A stretch of 64,000 nucleotides of DNA from Platerodrilus igneus (GCA_036346225.1 JARFIW010001088.1:560001-624000), one strand, 5' to 3'. Shown: positions 36,050 through 46,317, counted from the first letter of the stretch. Notes: a model not told the origin generated them from the sequence alone. Translations and numbers: made by a program.

Positions 36050-36884
36050 CATCTTTTACAAATTAAATTGTGGTACATTTTCATAGATCCATCTTGGTCA
36101 GTTTTTGAGTTTATGGTATTCGGATATTTATATATTTGTAAAGTTTCCATTACGTTTCTTTTGTTGTCATTGTTTTCAGTGTCTAAAATATCTACATTAT
36201 TGAAATCAAATTGGTGTAAGTTGTCAATTGCATAAGAAGCAAGAGCAGTACTTTTTTTATTATTAGTTTTTATGCTATATTTGTGCTCATAAATTCGTTT
36301 ACGAAGGTATTGTTTAGTATTACCTATGTATACCCCAGGGCATCCTGTGCAGTTGATTTTATAAATTGTGTGTGTTTTATTGTTATGTTCGATAGGTGGA
36401 AATAGTTTGGTGAAAAATTTTTTAAATGAGTAGTTGGGTTTATGAATTATTTTATGTTATATTTTTGAAGACAGTTTTTAATTTTTTCAGAGAGTCCTGG
36501 GGTATATATAATTCCAATTCTGGTTTCTTCTAGCTGTTTTTATTTTTATTTTGATTATTGTAGATTTTATGTATTTTCGATTTTATTATTGGTTTATATA
36601 CGGAAATGGGATAGCAATTATCTTTGAGTATAGTCTTAATGGTGTTTAAATTGTTGTATCTAAATTTAGGGTGTGCTAATTTTATACCTCTTTCAATTAG
36701 GATATTAACTACGTTAGTTTTATATTGTTTTGGTACGCAGGAATTGAAGTTTAGATATCTACCGCTCCATGTGTTTTTTTGGTACCAATTTGTTGTAATT
36801 AATCCTTCATCATTATAGTTTATGAGGACATCTAGAAATGGAATCGTTCTGTTAACTGCTAGTTCAACGGTGAATTGTAAACGT
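36050..36884 (-). pseudogene. PLE linker and GIY-YIG endonuclease
   Basis: Minus-strand translation shows IPFLDVLINY (just after the RT thumb) near 36825, a linker, and an intact-looking endonuclease domain at ~36400-36050. That domain has the GIY part in THTIYKINC, then GCPGVYIGNTKQYLRKRIYE, EHKYS, and a downstream ETLQIYKY block. It continues the RT at 41885-42310 once the inserted 4,992-bp element is removed. Small frame breaks occur near 36460-36540. The domain would nick the target at insertion. Confidence 0.75.
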
Positions 36885-36892
36885 TGATGGAA
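36885..36892 (+). repeat. 8-bp target site duplication, left copy
   Basis: TGATGGAA directly before the element start GTAGGGTA. The second copy is at 41885-41892. The single copy is what the PLE reading frame requires. Confidence 0.85.
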
Positions 36893-38627
36893 GTAGGGTA
36901 AATTGACAATCCTGTGACCTCATTTCCTCCAGAGTCCCTCATTTCCTCACTCATCTGGACCAAATTTACATGTAAAAACCCACTATAAAGTCTTATTTTA
37001 GATGAATCTCCACCTTGCTCCACCTGACTCCGCCTTGCTCGGACACCCCCCAACCATTTTGATTACATCACACCCGCATTCTTTCCACCCGCGAGATAAA
37101 TCTTTTTCCACACTTCCACCCACGAGATAAACCTATCTTGTTTGGTATTAATTAACATTAGAATTTTCTCAGCTACCTGAATTTCTAGGAATTTTTTAGA
37201 TTGCACCATCCCCAAGGGAGCTACCCTAATTTTAAGATTTCTTACCTGTAGCGACTTTTGAGCGTTCTTATAAATTTTTTTAGTCATGCGATACATTAAA
37301 TTAGCTTAGAATTTTACGCAGAATCCGAATCTGCAAACAGATTTGAAATCGGACCACACCCTGCAAAGTTATACCCTTTTAAAGTCTGGAACCTCTAAAT
37401 TTTGCTCTTTGCTCTATAAGCAAACCTAAAAAATAGTTTTCTTCGTCTATCCATTGCATCTTTCGAGATAAGCCTATCTTGTTTGGTATCAATTAATATT
37501 AGAATTTTCTCAGCTACCCGAATTTCTAGGAATTTTTTAGATTGCACCATCCCCAAGGGAGCTACCTTAATTTTAAGATTTCTTACCTGTAGCGACTTTT
37601 GAGCGTTCTTATAAATTTTTTTAGTCATGCGATACATTAAATTAGCTTAGAATTTTACGCAGAATTCGAATCTGTAAACAGATTTGAAATCGGACCACGC
37701 CCTGCAAAGTTACACATATACCCTCTGCGAGATAAATCTTTCTCCACATTTCCACCCACGAGATAAATGTACTTTGTTTGGTATCAATTAATATTAGAAT
37801 TTTCTCAGCTACCCAAATCTCTTTAAATTTTTCACATAGCACCATCCCCCAGATAGCTACCCCCATTTTAAGATTTCTTACCTGTAGCGACTTTTGAGCG
37901 TTCTTATAAATTTTTTATACATGTAGCACATCTTGTTAGTCTAGAATTTTATCTAGAATGCAAATCTGTAAACAGATTTAAAACAGGATTACCCCTTACC
38001 ATTTTACACACACCCTCTAAATTATAACTTTCCTGCAGCTCATATCTAAAAGAAAATCTAAAAGCCATTCTTAAAACTTTTTATTACAGACAATTTTTAA
38101 TAATACAGTTTAAATTTTGTAAACCACATTTCTAAATACATATTCACAATTTTTATTCTTAACCTAGAACTTCTCATATCGGGGTATACTTATTAATATT
38201 TATTTCTAAATAGAGCACTTTTTCCAAAGACCAACCGGACTCACATGCTTCAAATTCCTCTGATTTTGTTCTTATGGTTTCGCTTAAGACCTCGTACATA
38301 TTTTCCAGATTACTAGAAGACGTTATAACCACATTTTTTGTGTTAAAGTATTTCACGTCCTCTACACCCTCTGCCGCAGCCATTTTGGTGTAAACGCCGT
38401 AGAGTTCGCAATAGACTTTAATTGCTGTATGTTGTATTCTTTTTTCATTTATTAATCGAATAAATCGCTCTTTCTGCTTCCAAAGAAACTCGGACACTCC
38501 ATCGTCGACACTGGCGTTCTTTATGCGATAGCTAGCCATACGGTTGTTAAACGCTGTGCTAACCATTTCTACACCATCGTCGTTAGTAGCGGTAACTGAT
38601 GCATTTATATGTTTGTTGCTCCGTAGA
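36893..38627 (-). repeat. Left long inverted-repeat arm
   Basis: Matches 40157-41884 in reverse complement with only scattered differences. It contains three tandem ~300-340-base units and the 3' half of the zinc-finger frame. Confidence 0.85.
37063..37930 (-). repeat. Three ~300-340-bp tandem units with repeated ORF and splice donors
   Basis: On the minus strand each unit contains GCTACAGGTAAGAAATC, a near-perfect 5' splice site, within a short frame. Two units read MYRMTKKIYKNAQKSLQVRN followed by a block with GMVQSKKFLEI and VAEKILILIDTKQD. The third is more diverged. The mirror-image units are at 40860-41713. The peptides are conserved between units, but so is the DNA, so coding is not proven. 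Confidence 0.65.
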
Positions 38628-38962
38628 TGACTAGGGTATGCAGACTTTAACACCTCCATGTCGCACACTTTACACATAATTCGTGGTTGTTTTGTACAAG
38701 GCCCTTTAACAACTGGCGGAGTTGAACGTTTATGACTTAATGACATGCCGTGCTGTTTTTCCTTGTGTCGCTGTAAGCTGTCCATTCTCATAAAAGCGAT
38801 ACCGCAAGTCCCACAGTTTAAGTACTTTGCTGCTGACGGATGTATAAGCTTAACCGTAGACGATGTTACACCACGACATTTGTTCTGGTGCCGTTTGAGA
38901 GCATTTTTCCAGGTATAGGAAGCACCGCAAGAGTTGCACTTAAAAACGTTTGCAGGTACCAT
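38174..38962 (-). CDS. C2H2 zinc-finger protein, probably the N-terminal part of a PolB-type protein
   Basis: The ATG at 38962 (MVPANVFKC) opens a 262-residue frame. Finger 1 is at residues ~8-28 (CNSCG...HQNKC). Finger 2 is at ~49-70 (CGTCG...RHKEKQH). A third CKVCD...HLRSNKH is near residues 98-118. The rest is helical, ending SGWSLEKVLYLEININKYTP then stop. From memory, insect proteins with N-terminal zinc fingers and a C-terminal B-family DNA polymerase share this last block; that resemblance needs a search. If correct, the gene is truncated where the arm repeats begin. The frame spans the centre/arm border of the inverted-repeat element. It is intact, but expression is unknown. Confidence 0.65.
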   Translation of the reverse strand: MVPANVFKCNSCGASYTWKNALKRHQNKCRGVTSSTVKLIHPSAAKYLNCGTCGIAFMRMDSLQRHKEKQHGMSLSHKRSTPPVVKGPCTKQPRIMCKVCDMEVLKSAYPSHLRSNKHINASVTATNDDGVEMVSTAFNNRMASYRIKNASVDDGVSEFLWKQKERFIRLINEKRIQHTAIKVYCELYGVYTKMAAAEGVEDVKYFNTKNVVITSSSNLENMYEVLSETIRTKSEEFEACESGWSLEKVLYLEININKYTPI

Positions 38963-38989
38963 TTTAATACAAAACAAAATCCGCACTAT

Positions 38990-40156
38990 AAGACTTGACT
39001 TGTAAGCGAACTAACTTATACCTAAAGAGTTTACTCTTGCGCACCGGCTTTATGTACCCTATAGAATGCAAACCGAAGGTTTCCGAAGATACCCGAACGA
39101 AGTTGAGGATTCAGCAGGGGACTAAATGACGTCATAATCCTTGCTGCTCGTCCAATACATTTAGCGCCAATGCATGCACCTGGTTCGCATCGTCGATGGT
39201 GCGAGTGCAGTTAGTAGAAACATCGGAAACGTCTTCCATGTTATACGGATTGTGTGCATATTAAAAATCCAAAAGGGTGATAGCACACGCACACAAATTG
39301 TCTGCAAGTAGTGCTGTAGAAGATGCAGTGCTACTATAACCAAAAACACTTTAAACCATTACTAAGAAAATACCAACTTGCTGTCTACAGGATACTTACT
39401 AATAAAGCAATTTAATTTTAAATAACTTCTACGTCATACTTTAGGAAATGGTGGGGGCTTGAATATTTTCTAAACGAGTCACCGAGCGAAAGTATATGCT
39501 TAGCAGTATTAAAATTAACCATTAATTTCCCATTTTTACAACCGTGGTTAATTATAGATTAAAATTTAATTTGTGCACGTTCGAGCTTCTCGTAAACTAA
39601 CATATTTTATAGCAACAATGCGCTGTATAATACATGCATACCCCTTCGCCGCGCTACTACTATTCTTGTAATTGCTAGAAAAAGTCACTCTCCTTTTTAC
39701 TGTTAGGACCGATGCAAGCACCATTTTTTCTTATACTTTCTATAGCACATCGCGCACTTTTTCGTCTGATGATTAAATTTTGCTTCTGTAGGCTTTTACA
39801 CTTTCGCATAGCGGTCGGCCGCACGTAATGATTTCTAGAACCGGTAAGTACTTGATATCGTCCAAATAGAGAATTAGATGCTCGATGTCTGTCAACTTCC
39901 AATTCCCTCGTAAAAGGTAGAGAAAACTCAGTCAATCATCCATTATACTTCAACCCGCTCCTGTTCTGATAATTTACAAACATTTTTCAAACGACAATGG
40001 GCCGAGAATTTTTAAACCTCCGGGGGATCTTTAAGTCGTGATCAATTACACATCCGAGCTACGCGTAAACTAACATATTTTGTAGCAACTGTATAAAACA
40101 TGCATACCCCTTCTCTGCGCTACTGCTATTCTTGTAGTTGCTTGAAAAAGTCATCT
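38990..40156. other. Unique centre of the inverted-repeat element
   Basis: No convincing gene. A ~100-base direct repeat is present at 39580-39690 and 40060-40150 (shared words CGTAAACTAACATATTTT and CATGCATACCCCTTC). The second copy abuts the start of the right arm. The region upstream of the zinc-finger ATG (38963-39100) could hold its promoter, but no TATA box is evident. Confidence 0.5.
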
Positions 40157-41884
40157 ACGCAGCAACAAACATAAAAATGCATCAGTTACCGCTACTAACG
40201 ACGATGGTGTAGAAATGGTTAGCACAGCGTTTAACAACCGTATGGCTAGCTATCGCATAAAGAACGCCAGTGTCGACGATGGAGTGTCCGAGTTTCTTTG
40301 GAAGCAGAAAGAGCGATTTATTCGATTAATAAATGAAAAAGAATACAACATACAGCAATTAAAGTCTATTGCGAACTCTACGGCGTTTACACCAAAATGG
40401 CTGCGGCAGAGGGTGTAGAGGACGTGAAATCCTTTAACACAAAAATGTGGTTATAACGTCTTCTAGTAATCTGGAAAATATGTACGAGGTCTTAAGCGAA
40501 ACCATAAGAACAAAATCAGAGGAATTTGAAGCATGTGAGTCCGGTTGGTCTTTGGAAAAAGTGCTCTATTTAGAAATAAATATTAATAAGTATACCCCGA
40601 TATGAGAAGTTCTAGGTTAAGAATAAAAATTGTGAATATGTATTTAGAAATGTGGTTTACAAAATTTAAACTGTATTATTAAAATTGTCTGTAATAAAAG
40701 TTTTAAGAATGGCTTTAGATTTTCTTTTAGATATGAGCTTCAGGAAAGTTATAATTTAGAGGGTGTGTGTAAAATGGTAAGGGGTGATCCTGTTTTAAAT
40801 CTGTTTACAGATTTGCATTCTAGATAAAATTCTAGACTAACAAGATGTGCTACATGTATAAAAAATTTATAAGAACGCTCAAAAGTCGCTACAGGTAAGA
40901 AATCTTAAAATGGGAGTAGCTATCTGGGGGATGGTGCTATGTGAAAAATTTAAAGAGATTTGGGTAGCTGAGAAAATTCTAATATTAATTGATACCAAAC
41001 AAAGTACATTTATCTCGTGGGTGGAAATGTGGAGAAAGATTTATCTCGCAGAGGGTATATGTGTAACTTTGCAGGGCGTGGTCCTATTTCAAATCTGTTT
41101 ACAGATTCGAATTCTGCGTAAAATTCTAAGCTAATTTAATGTATCGCATGACTAAAAAAATTTATAAGAACGCTCAAAAGTCGCTACAGGTAAGAAATCT
41201 TAAAATTAGGGTAGCTCCCTTGGGGATGGTGCAATCTAAAAAATTCCTAGAAATTTGGGTAGCTGAGAAAATTCTAATATTAATTGATACCAAACAAGAT
41301 AGGTTTATCTCGAAAGATGCAATGGATAGACGAAGAAAACTATTTGTTAGGTTTGCTTATAGAGCAAAGAGCAAAATTTAGAGGTTCCAGACTTTAAAGG
41401 GGTATAACTTTGCAGGGTGTGGTCCGATTTCAAATCTGTTTGCAGATTCGGATTCTGCGTAAAATTTTAAGCTAATTTAATGTATCGCATGAGTAAAAAA
41501 ATTTATAAGAACGCTCAAAAGTCGCTACAGGTAAGAAATCTTAAAATTAGGGTAGCTTCCTTGGGGATGGTGCAATCTAAAAAATTCCTAGAAATTCGGG
41601 TAGCTGAGAAAATTCTAATGTTAATTAATACCAAACAAGATAGGTTTATCTCGTGGGTGGAAGTGTGGAAAAAGATTTATCTCGCGGGTGGAAAGAATGC
41701 GGGTGTGATGTAATCAAAATGGTTGGGGGGTGTCCGAGCAAGGCGGAGTCAGGTGGAGCAAGGTGGAGATTCATCTAAAATAAGACTTTATAGTGGGTTT
41801 TTACATGTAAATTTGGTCCAGATGAGTGAGGAAATGAGGGATTCTGGAGGAAATGAGGTCACAGGATTGTCAATTATACCCTAC
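40157..41884 (+). repeat. Right long inverted-repeat arm
   Basis: It begins inside a copy of the zinc-finger gene (GCAGCAACAAACATA) and carries its 3' half in the plus direction (40200-40605). A frame-breaking one-base deletion lies near 40440. It then repeats the three tandem units and ends TACCCTAC before TGATGGAA. The 5' half of the gene is absent here, so this copy is a fragment. Confidence 0.85.
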
Positions 41885-42310
41885 TGATGGAATCCGTTAA
41901 ATGCTTTTAAGGTTTCGTTGATTTTATTAAAAGGTAGGCAAATAATACAATCATCAACGTATCTTTTATAAAATGTTGGTATGTATTGTAGTTGATTTAT
42001 GGCATAATTTTCAAGTTCTTCCATTACTAGGTTGGCAATAGTGGATGAAATTGGGGATCCCATGGCGGTTCCGAAAATTTGGGTGTAGATTTTGTTATTG
42101 AATTTAAAATAAGACTCGTTAATGCATATTTTTATGGCTTCTGTAAATTCTTCCATTGGAAGTGTTGTTAGTGGGCCTAGTTTATTCCATTTCTTTTTTA
42201 TTATATCAATAGCTAGATTAGTGGGGATGTTTGCAAATAGCGATTGCACATCAAGAGAGATTATTATGTGATTTGGTGGTACAGTTTGTTTTATAATAAA
42301 CTTTTGGAAT
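41885..42310 (-). pseudogene. PLE reverse transcriptase fragment
   Basis: The minus-strand frame contains the PLE RT palm: IISLDVQSLFANIP (motif A, SLDV.SLF.NIP), GTAMGSPISSTIANLVMEELE (first part; motif B region) and YKRYVDDCIICLP (catalytic YVDD), then KAFNGFHQ. At that point the 4,992-bp element interrupts it. The 5' end is lost at the head-to-head junction near 42315, so fingers and N-terminus are missing. The catalytic residues are intact. Confidence 0.9.
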
Positions 42311-42329
42311 TCCCAGCTATCTGGGAGCT

Positions 42330-42682
42330 ATCTCAAGCCTAAAATCGAAAATAAAAACAAAACACGCATTATTTATCAAATCAATTGTATGGACTGCCCT
42401 GGAATTTATATTGGAAACACCAAACAATATCTCCATAAAAGAACATACGAGCATAAATATTCGATCAAAATGAACAACAAAAAATGCACCGCACTTGCCA
42501 CCCACGCTTTAGAAAAATTACACAAATTTGATTTTACAAACATAAATATTTTAAATACTGAAACTAATGATAATAAAAGAAATATACTTGAAACCATTGA
42601 AATTCAACGAAATTTTAACTGCATAAACTCTAAATCAGATCAAGAAAATTTTGCAAACATTTACCGAAATCTAATTAAATAA
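42330..42682 (+). pseudogene. PLE GIY-YIG endonuclease, plus-strand copy
   Basis: An open frame through KTRIIYQINCMDCPG, IYIGNTKQYLHKRTYEHKYS, a LETIEIQRNFN block and a natural-looking stop at 42680. Its relative on the minus strand is at 36050-36405. The domain is intact but lacks the RT, because the copy is truncated at 42315. Confidence 0.8.
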
Positions 42683-43112
42683 TAAAAGAGTTAAAAGTTT
42701 TTAGCATTTGAATAAAAGCATTCTTATACCTCCTTTAAAAGATAATTTTTAATTTCAATGCTTCAAAATTCTTTATTAAATGTAAAGCACCGGTAGGGCG
42801 GGTGTTTAGACACAACTGTCTAACCGACATTTGAATTTATACTCTGGTTTTGAACCATTGAAAATTAAAATAATGTGAAATTCTAACTTATTATATAGAA
42901 CTAATGGTAAGTTAAATGTCATTTACATCAATTTATTATTGTAGTAATGTTATAGCTATTAGAAAACGGTCCACAAGACCGAAACATGTCATAGCAATTT
43001 ATATAATAAAAAATTGGAATTCAAAAACGTAGTCAATTGGATTCATTTAAAGTGACCAACATCCAAGAATAAAAACAAACATATCTATAATACAAGGTCA
43101 AGAAAAAACATA

Positions 43113-43115
<3 letters not shown>

Positions 43116-43159
<44 letters not shown>
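43116..43159. repeat. (TA)n microsatellite
   Basis: About 21 dinucleotides between the 3' end of the second Penelope element and the LTR at 43160. Confidence 0.95.
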
Positions 43160-43161
<2 letters not shown>

Positions 43162-44881
43162 GTGATATCGTTCCAATAACCCGGTGCCCCATTTTGTGAA
43201 ATGAAAAACCTAAAAAATTTTGTTTATATCAATTTTAATTTTTTATTTTAATTTTTAATTCTAATATCTCGTCTAGCTCAGTTTTAACCACGCACGGAGC
43301 TTGCGAAAATACAACAACAAAGAATTTTAATGTTTCCTTTTACCTCTACTTCCCATGCCTTTAAGTCAAAACACGATTACTCACAATTACTATAATATTT
43401 TCAATATGTACAAAGCGTTTATTATGTCTTTGAATAGAACCTCCTTTTAATAATTGAATTAATTATCATTCTCTTTAATTAAACAAAAAGCCGGCAAAAA
43501 TCACCCATGTTATTATTATGTAAAGCCGTATGAACGTTCATTAAACTTTCTTCAACCTTTACGTAATTTATAACGTGTACTAAAACGATGTTTGTTGACC
43601 CTCACATAAAGTTTTCATGAAAGCAATGTTTAAAACATTTATAAATAAAGATATAGTAAAATATTTAGATTGGCTAACTTGTTGTCCCCTTGCAGCTTGG
43701 CTCATTCCCCCAATTCGGACCACTTCCCGCTCCAACTGCTCGCTCTTTCAGTTTCAGCCTAGTGATTTAAATAGTCCAACGTTAAATCCAGATCTATTTT
43801 AGATATGGTTTGTATTTTCCTTTGCATAGCTTTTCCTGATTAATTCATTGATTATTTTAGAATCCTTGTTAGATTTCCTGGTCGGATCCAGTAAATGTAT
43901 AGATGCCTATTATGTTTCTTCGTAGGACCCAGTAATTGTTTAAATACTTGTTGAATCTCCACGTCGGATCCAGTAATTATTTAGGGTCCTGTTGTTAATA
44001 TAAAACTTAGAATCTATTTGAAAAACAACCTTTTGTTACTTACGTTTGTAAGGATTAAACGACGAACCACATTTAATTACGCACTATCACCAATATATAA
44101 TTTATTAACTATAAAATCACTTCTAATCCTTTTACGTAAATTTCTTCTTGTAGGTGATGTGAACCTAGCCTTCGTTCAAGTTAAACTGATTTGTTTACAA
44201 ATCCTGTCGTATTGAAAAGAAACTCCTATCTTTTGAAGAGCGCATAGTTCAACGATTAAAGCTTTGTATGTGATTCTTCCATGCAAAATTTTGGGTATTT
44301 TAACGAATTTTTGATGTATAAACAAAATTGATGCGCTATTTCCTGCACGTAGGACTTCAATTTATTGGCATTGGTTCTCTTGGATTTTCACTTTCCTTGA
44401 TCACGTATGTTTTGTTTGTACAATAAATTTGATGAACTTTGCTTTTATCCCCATGCCATAATTATTCCTAATTTATCAAGGTGTTGAATTTTACCTTTCT
44501 GGTCACGTAGCCCTACTCTAATTTATATATTAAATTATATGCGTTTTCTATCTTACGCATTTTCAAACCTGCTTGTTTAACTGGGATTCTTAGTGTAATA
44601 ATAATGCATTACTCACGCATATTGCGCTGTAGCTTACGTCTACTTCGTTTTATAACTTGACAAGTTGTTTATTTAATTAAATCTTTTAGAGTACTTTTCA
44701 TTTCTTAAAATAATTATAACTATAGTTTATTTACAGGACGCTGGCACTTGCTTTCCTCCCTAATGGTTGAATTTCTCATTTTTTTCGTAAAAATGTCTAG
44801 TTTTCTGAACCCTCATGATGTTTACAAGAAGTGCACTGTACTAGTGATCCTATCTACCCCTAAATGACCCTATTAACATAG

Positions 44882-44883
<2 letters not shown>
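43160..44883 (-). mobile_element. LTR-like segment between (TA)n tracts
   Basis: Bounded by (TA)n at 43159 and 44884. On the minus strand its end reads GGGGCACCGGG ... GATATCACAG then (AT)n, resembling the PBS-unit plus CACGGCA endings of the other LTRs. Three imperfect ~41-bp tandem repeats (CGGATCCAGTAATT) lie at 43875-43995. No coding frame. Family membership is inferred from the ends only. Confidence 0.45.

Positions 44884-44915
<32 letters not shown>
44884..44915. repeat. (TA)n microsatellite
   Basis: About 16 dinucleotides. It lies within the intron just upstream of the Ig exon. Confidence 0.95.
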
Positions 44916-44918
<3 letters not shown>

Positions 44919-44989
44919 ATACATTTACATATGTATAATATTATGCTTACATCTTTATGCCCATATACTTAACAACATCTTTGTTACAG

Positions 44990-45400
44990 GCCATTCGGAA
45001 TCCAATGCGCATACTCGCCATCCACATTCAGGAAATGCTCACCGTCGCCCTATTCGAGATGACAGTCATAGCAGATATGAAGCTAACTATGAGAGTAACT
45101 CACGCAAGACGGAATTTGTACAAATTTACTCTGAGCAGCAAGAAAAAATAACACTTACTTGTGTTGTAAATATTAACTTTAGCACAATTATTTGGTTAAA
45201 AGACAGTCAAATTGTTCAAACTATCCTAAAAGACAATATAAATAACAAACGTGTTAGTGGACATAGGTTTTTGGTAGATAGCTTAGGAAATTTAATAATT
45301 GACAACGTACGGTTGGAAGACGATGGTAGATGGCAGTGTGAAGTCGAGGACGCTTTTGGATCTGTGATTTCTGCTACTCCATTTCAGTTAACTGTTTTAG
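44990..45400 (+). CDS. Internal exon with an immunoglobulin-like domain
   Basis: Acceptor TTTGTTACAG before 44990 and donor GTAAGTG at 45401. The frame starting at 44992 is open throughout (136 codons). It begins and ends in phase 1, the usual symmetry of Ig modules. The first ~45 residues are low-complexity, H/R/S/N-rich. An I-set-like Ig domain follows: KITLTCVVN (first Cys), IIWLKDSQIV (core Trp), NLIIDNVRLEDDGRWQCEVE (the D-x-G-x-W-x-C signature) and a FQLTVL G-strand. This is an extracellular domain of a cell-surface or secreted Ig-superfamily protein. The gene cannot be named from one exon. No other exon was found in the window, so it has large TE-filled introns. Confidence 0.85.
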
Positions 45401-45810
45401 GTAAGTGACTGTTTATTGTTTATAATTTGGCATCATATGTCATATAAATACTGTAGTACAATGATCAATTTACGCAAGGTAGTATCTACCTTTTACTTTA
45501 TGAGCACATTACATCATGGCATTAGAAAGTGTTGTAACCTTGCATTGCAGTAATTGAAAATACCTGACTGCAATTGGGTATTCTAAAAGATATCACATAA
45601 AAAAGGTTTCAATATTTATAAAAAAGGTGGGGGGGGGGGGATGAGTTGACCGTACCTCTCTTAAAAACTTGTATAGTGTAAACAGATATAGTGTATTCTA
45701 CATTCTATTCACTTATAGGCTTAGTAGTCATAGAACTTTTACGAGTTGAACAAGGAGAATAGAAAGGAGCACTAGTAGATGGGGCCCCCGTATAGTTCAT
45801 GGAAACTTGC
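45401..45810. other. Intron start with a poly-G run
   Basis: No gene. A run of about 13 G lies near 45628-45641. The rest is ordinary AT-rich sequence leading to the GC-rich array. Confidence 0.5.
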
Positions 45811-45811
45811 G

Positions 45812-45990
45812 TTCTGATTGGTTGCTGTCTCCCCCCAAGCCCCACCCCCTGTTTTTTATTGATCTGTAGCCCCACCCCAACAACCCCTCCACTTTTCTGA
45901 TTGGTCGATGGCTCCACCCAAGCCCAACCCCCTGTTTTCTGATTGGTCTGTAGCCCGGCCCCAATAACCTGATTGGTTGATGACTCCGCC
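45812..45990 (-). repeat. Tandem array of CCAAT and GC-box units
   Basis: Five degenerate units start at 45817, 45858, 45900, 45942 and 45972 (spacing ~30-42). Each contains CTGATTGGT or a variant followed by a C-rich block (GCTCCACCCA, GACTCCGCCC). On the minus strand this reads GGGCGGAG then CAACCAATCAG, alternating GC boxes and CCAAT boxes, as in strong promoters. It lies downstream of the minus-strand LTR at 46426-48198. The short frames across it are by-products of the repeat. Confidence 0.65.
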
Positions 45991-46029
45991 CATTTATCCT
46001 ACCACCTTTCATACGTCAAACCCCACCTT

Positions 46030-46125
46030 CACTCTGACGTCACACTAATGACATCGCATAACTCCGCCTCCTGACGTAGCAATTGTCACTTTTGACACAT
46101 CCGCCATTTTCAAGTACGTCACAAT
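46030..46125. promoter_or_regulatory. CRE-like site cluster
   Basis: A perfect palindromic TGACGTCA at 46035-46042, CTGACGTAG near 46071 and TACGTCACA near 46115, with CCGCCATTTTC (YY1-like) between them. With the adjacent CCAAT/GC array this looks like a promoter block. Whether it belongs to the retroelement or to the host gene is unknown. Confidence 0.4.
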
Positions 46126-46317
46126 TTTTACTCACCCACCTGTATACAACTTTTGACAAATTGTATAATTAAATGCAATTTTACAACAGCCCTGTATATA
46201 ATTATAGAAAATGATGCTGTACTTTATTTTCTGTCATACGTCATTCCACCATATTGTCGGCCATATTTATCGTTTAAGGTATGCCATCCGTCAACATACC
46301 GTGTAGATCGTAGAAAG

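Larger units (their letters stand above)
36893..41884. mobile_element. 4,992-bp inverted-repeat element carrying a zinc-finger gene
   Basis: It is flanked by TGATGGAA on both sides and starts and ends with the inverted terminus GTAGGGTA-AATTGACAATCC. The inverted arms are ~1.73 kb (36893-38627 and 40157-41884) and very similar. The centre (38628-40156) holds the 5' half of a C2H2 zinc-finger gene that reads into the left arm. The right arm carries an inverted copy of the 3' half of that gene. No transposase is present. An 8-bp duplication is seen in hAT, P and some other DNA transposons, whereas Polintons usually give 6 bp. The superfamily is unresolved. Confidence 0.85.
35588..43115. mobile_element. 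Second Penelope-like element, head-to-head, split by a DNA element
   Basis: A minus-strand copy runs from the RT (42310-41885), across the inserted element at 36893-41884, through linker and GIY-YIG (36884-36050), to its 3' region ending at the (TA) tract at 35588. At ~42315 it is joined head to head to a plus-strand copy with only the C-terminal GIY-YIG part (42330-42682) and a 3' region ending at (TA)n at 43116. The two GIY-YIG domains differ at many residues, so the join is not a simple recent hairpin. The 3' region has a CGAAACGCGTC remnant near 35730 (minus), probably a decayed hammerhead. Confidence 0.8.

Noticed and set aside
37063..37930. CRISPR-like array
   Set aside because: The repeats are ~300 bp without unique spacers, and the genome is eukaryotic. 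No CRISPR array is present anywhere in the window.
44957..45151. 64-codon frame overlapping the Ig exon
   Set aside because: It is in a different frame from the Ig domain and starts inside the intron. It is a shadow.
45705..46012. Two overlapping minus-strand frames with QPIR/GVGLG repeats
   Set aside because: They are products of the CCAAT/GC tandem repeat and appear in more than one frame, so coding is unlikely.
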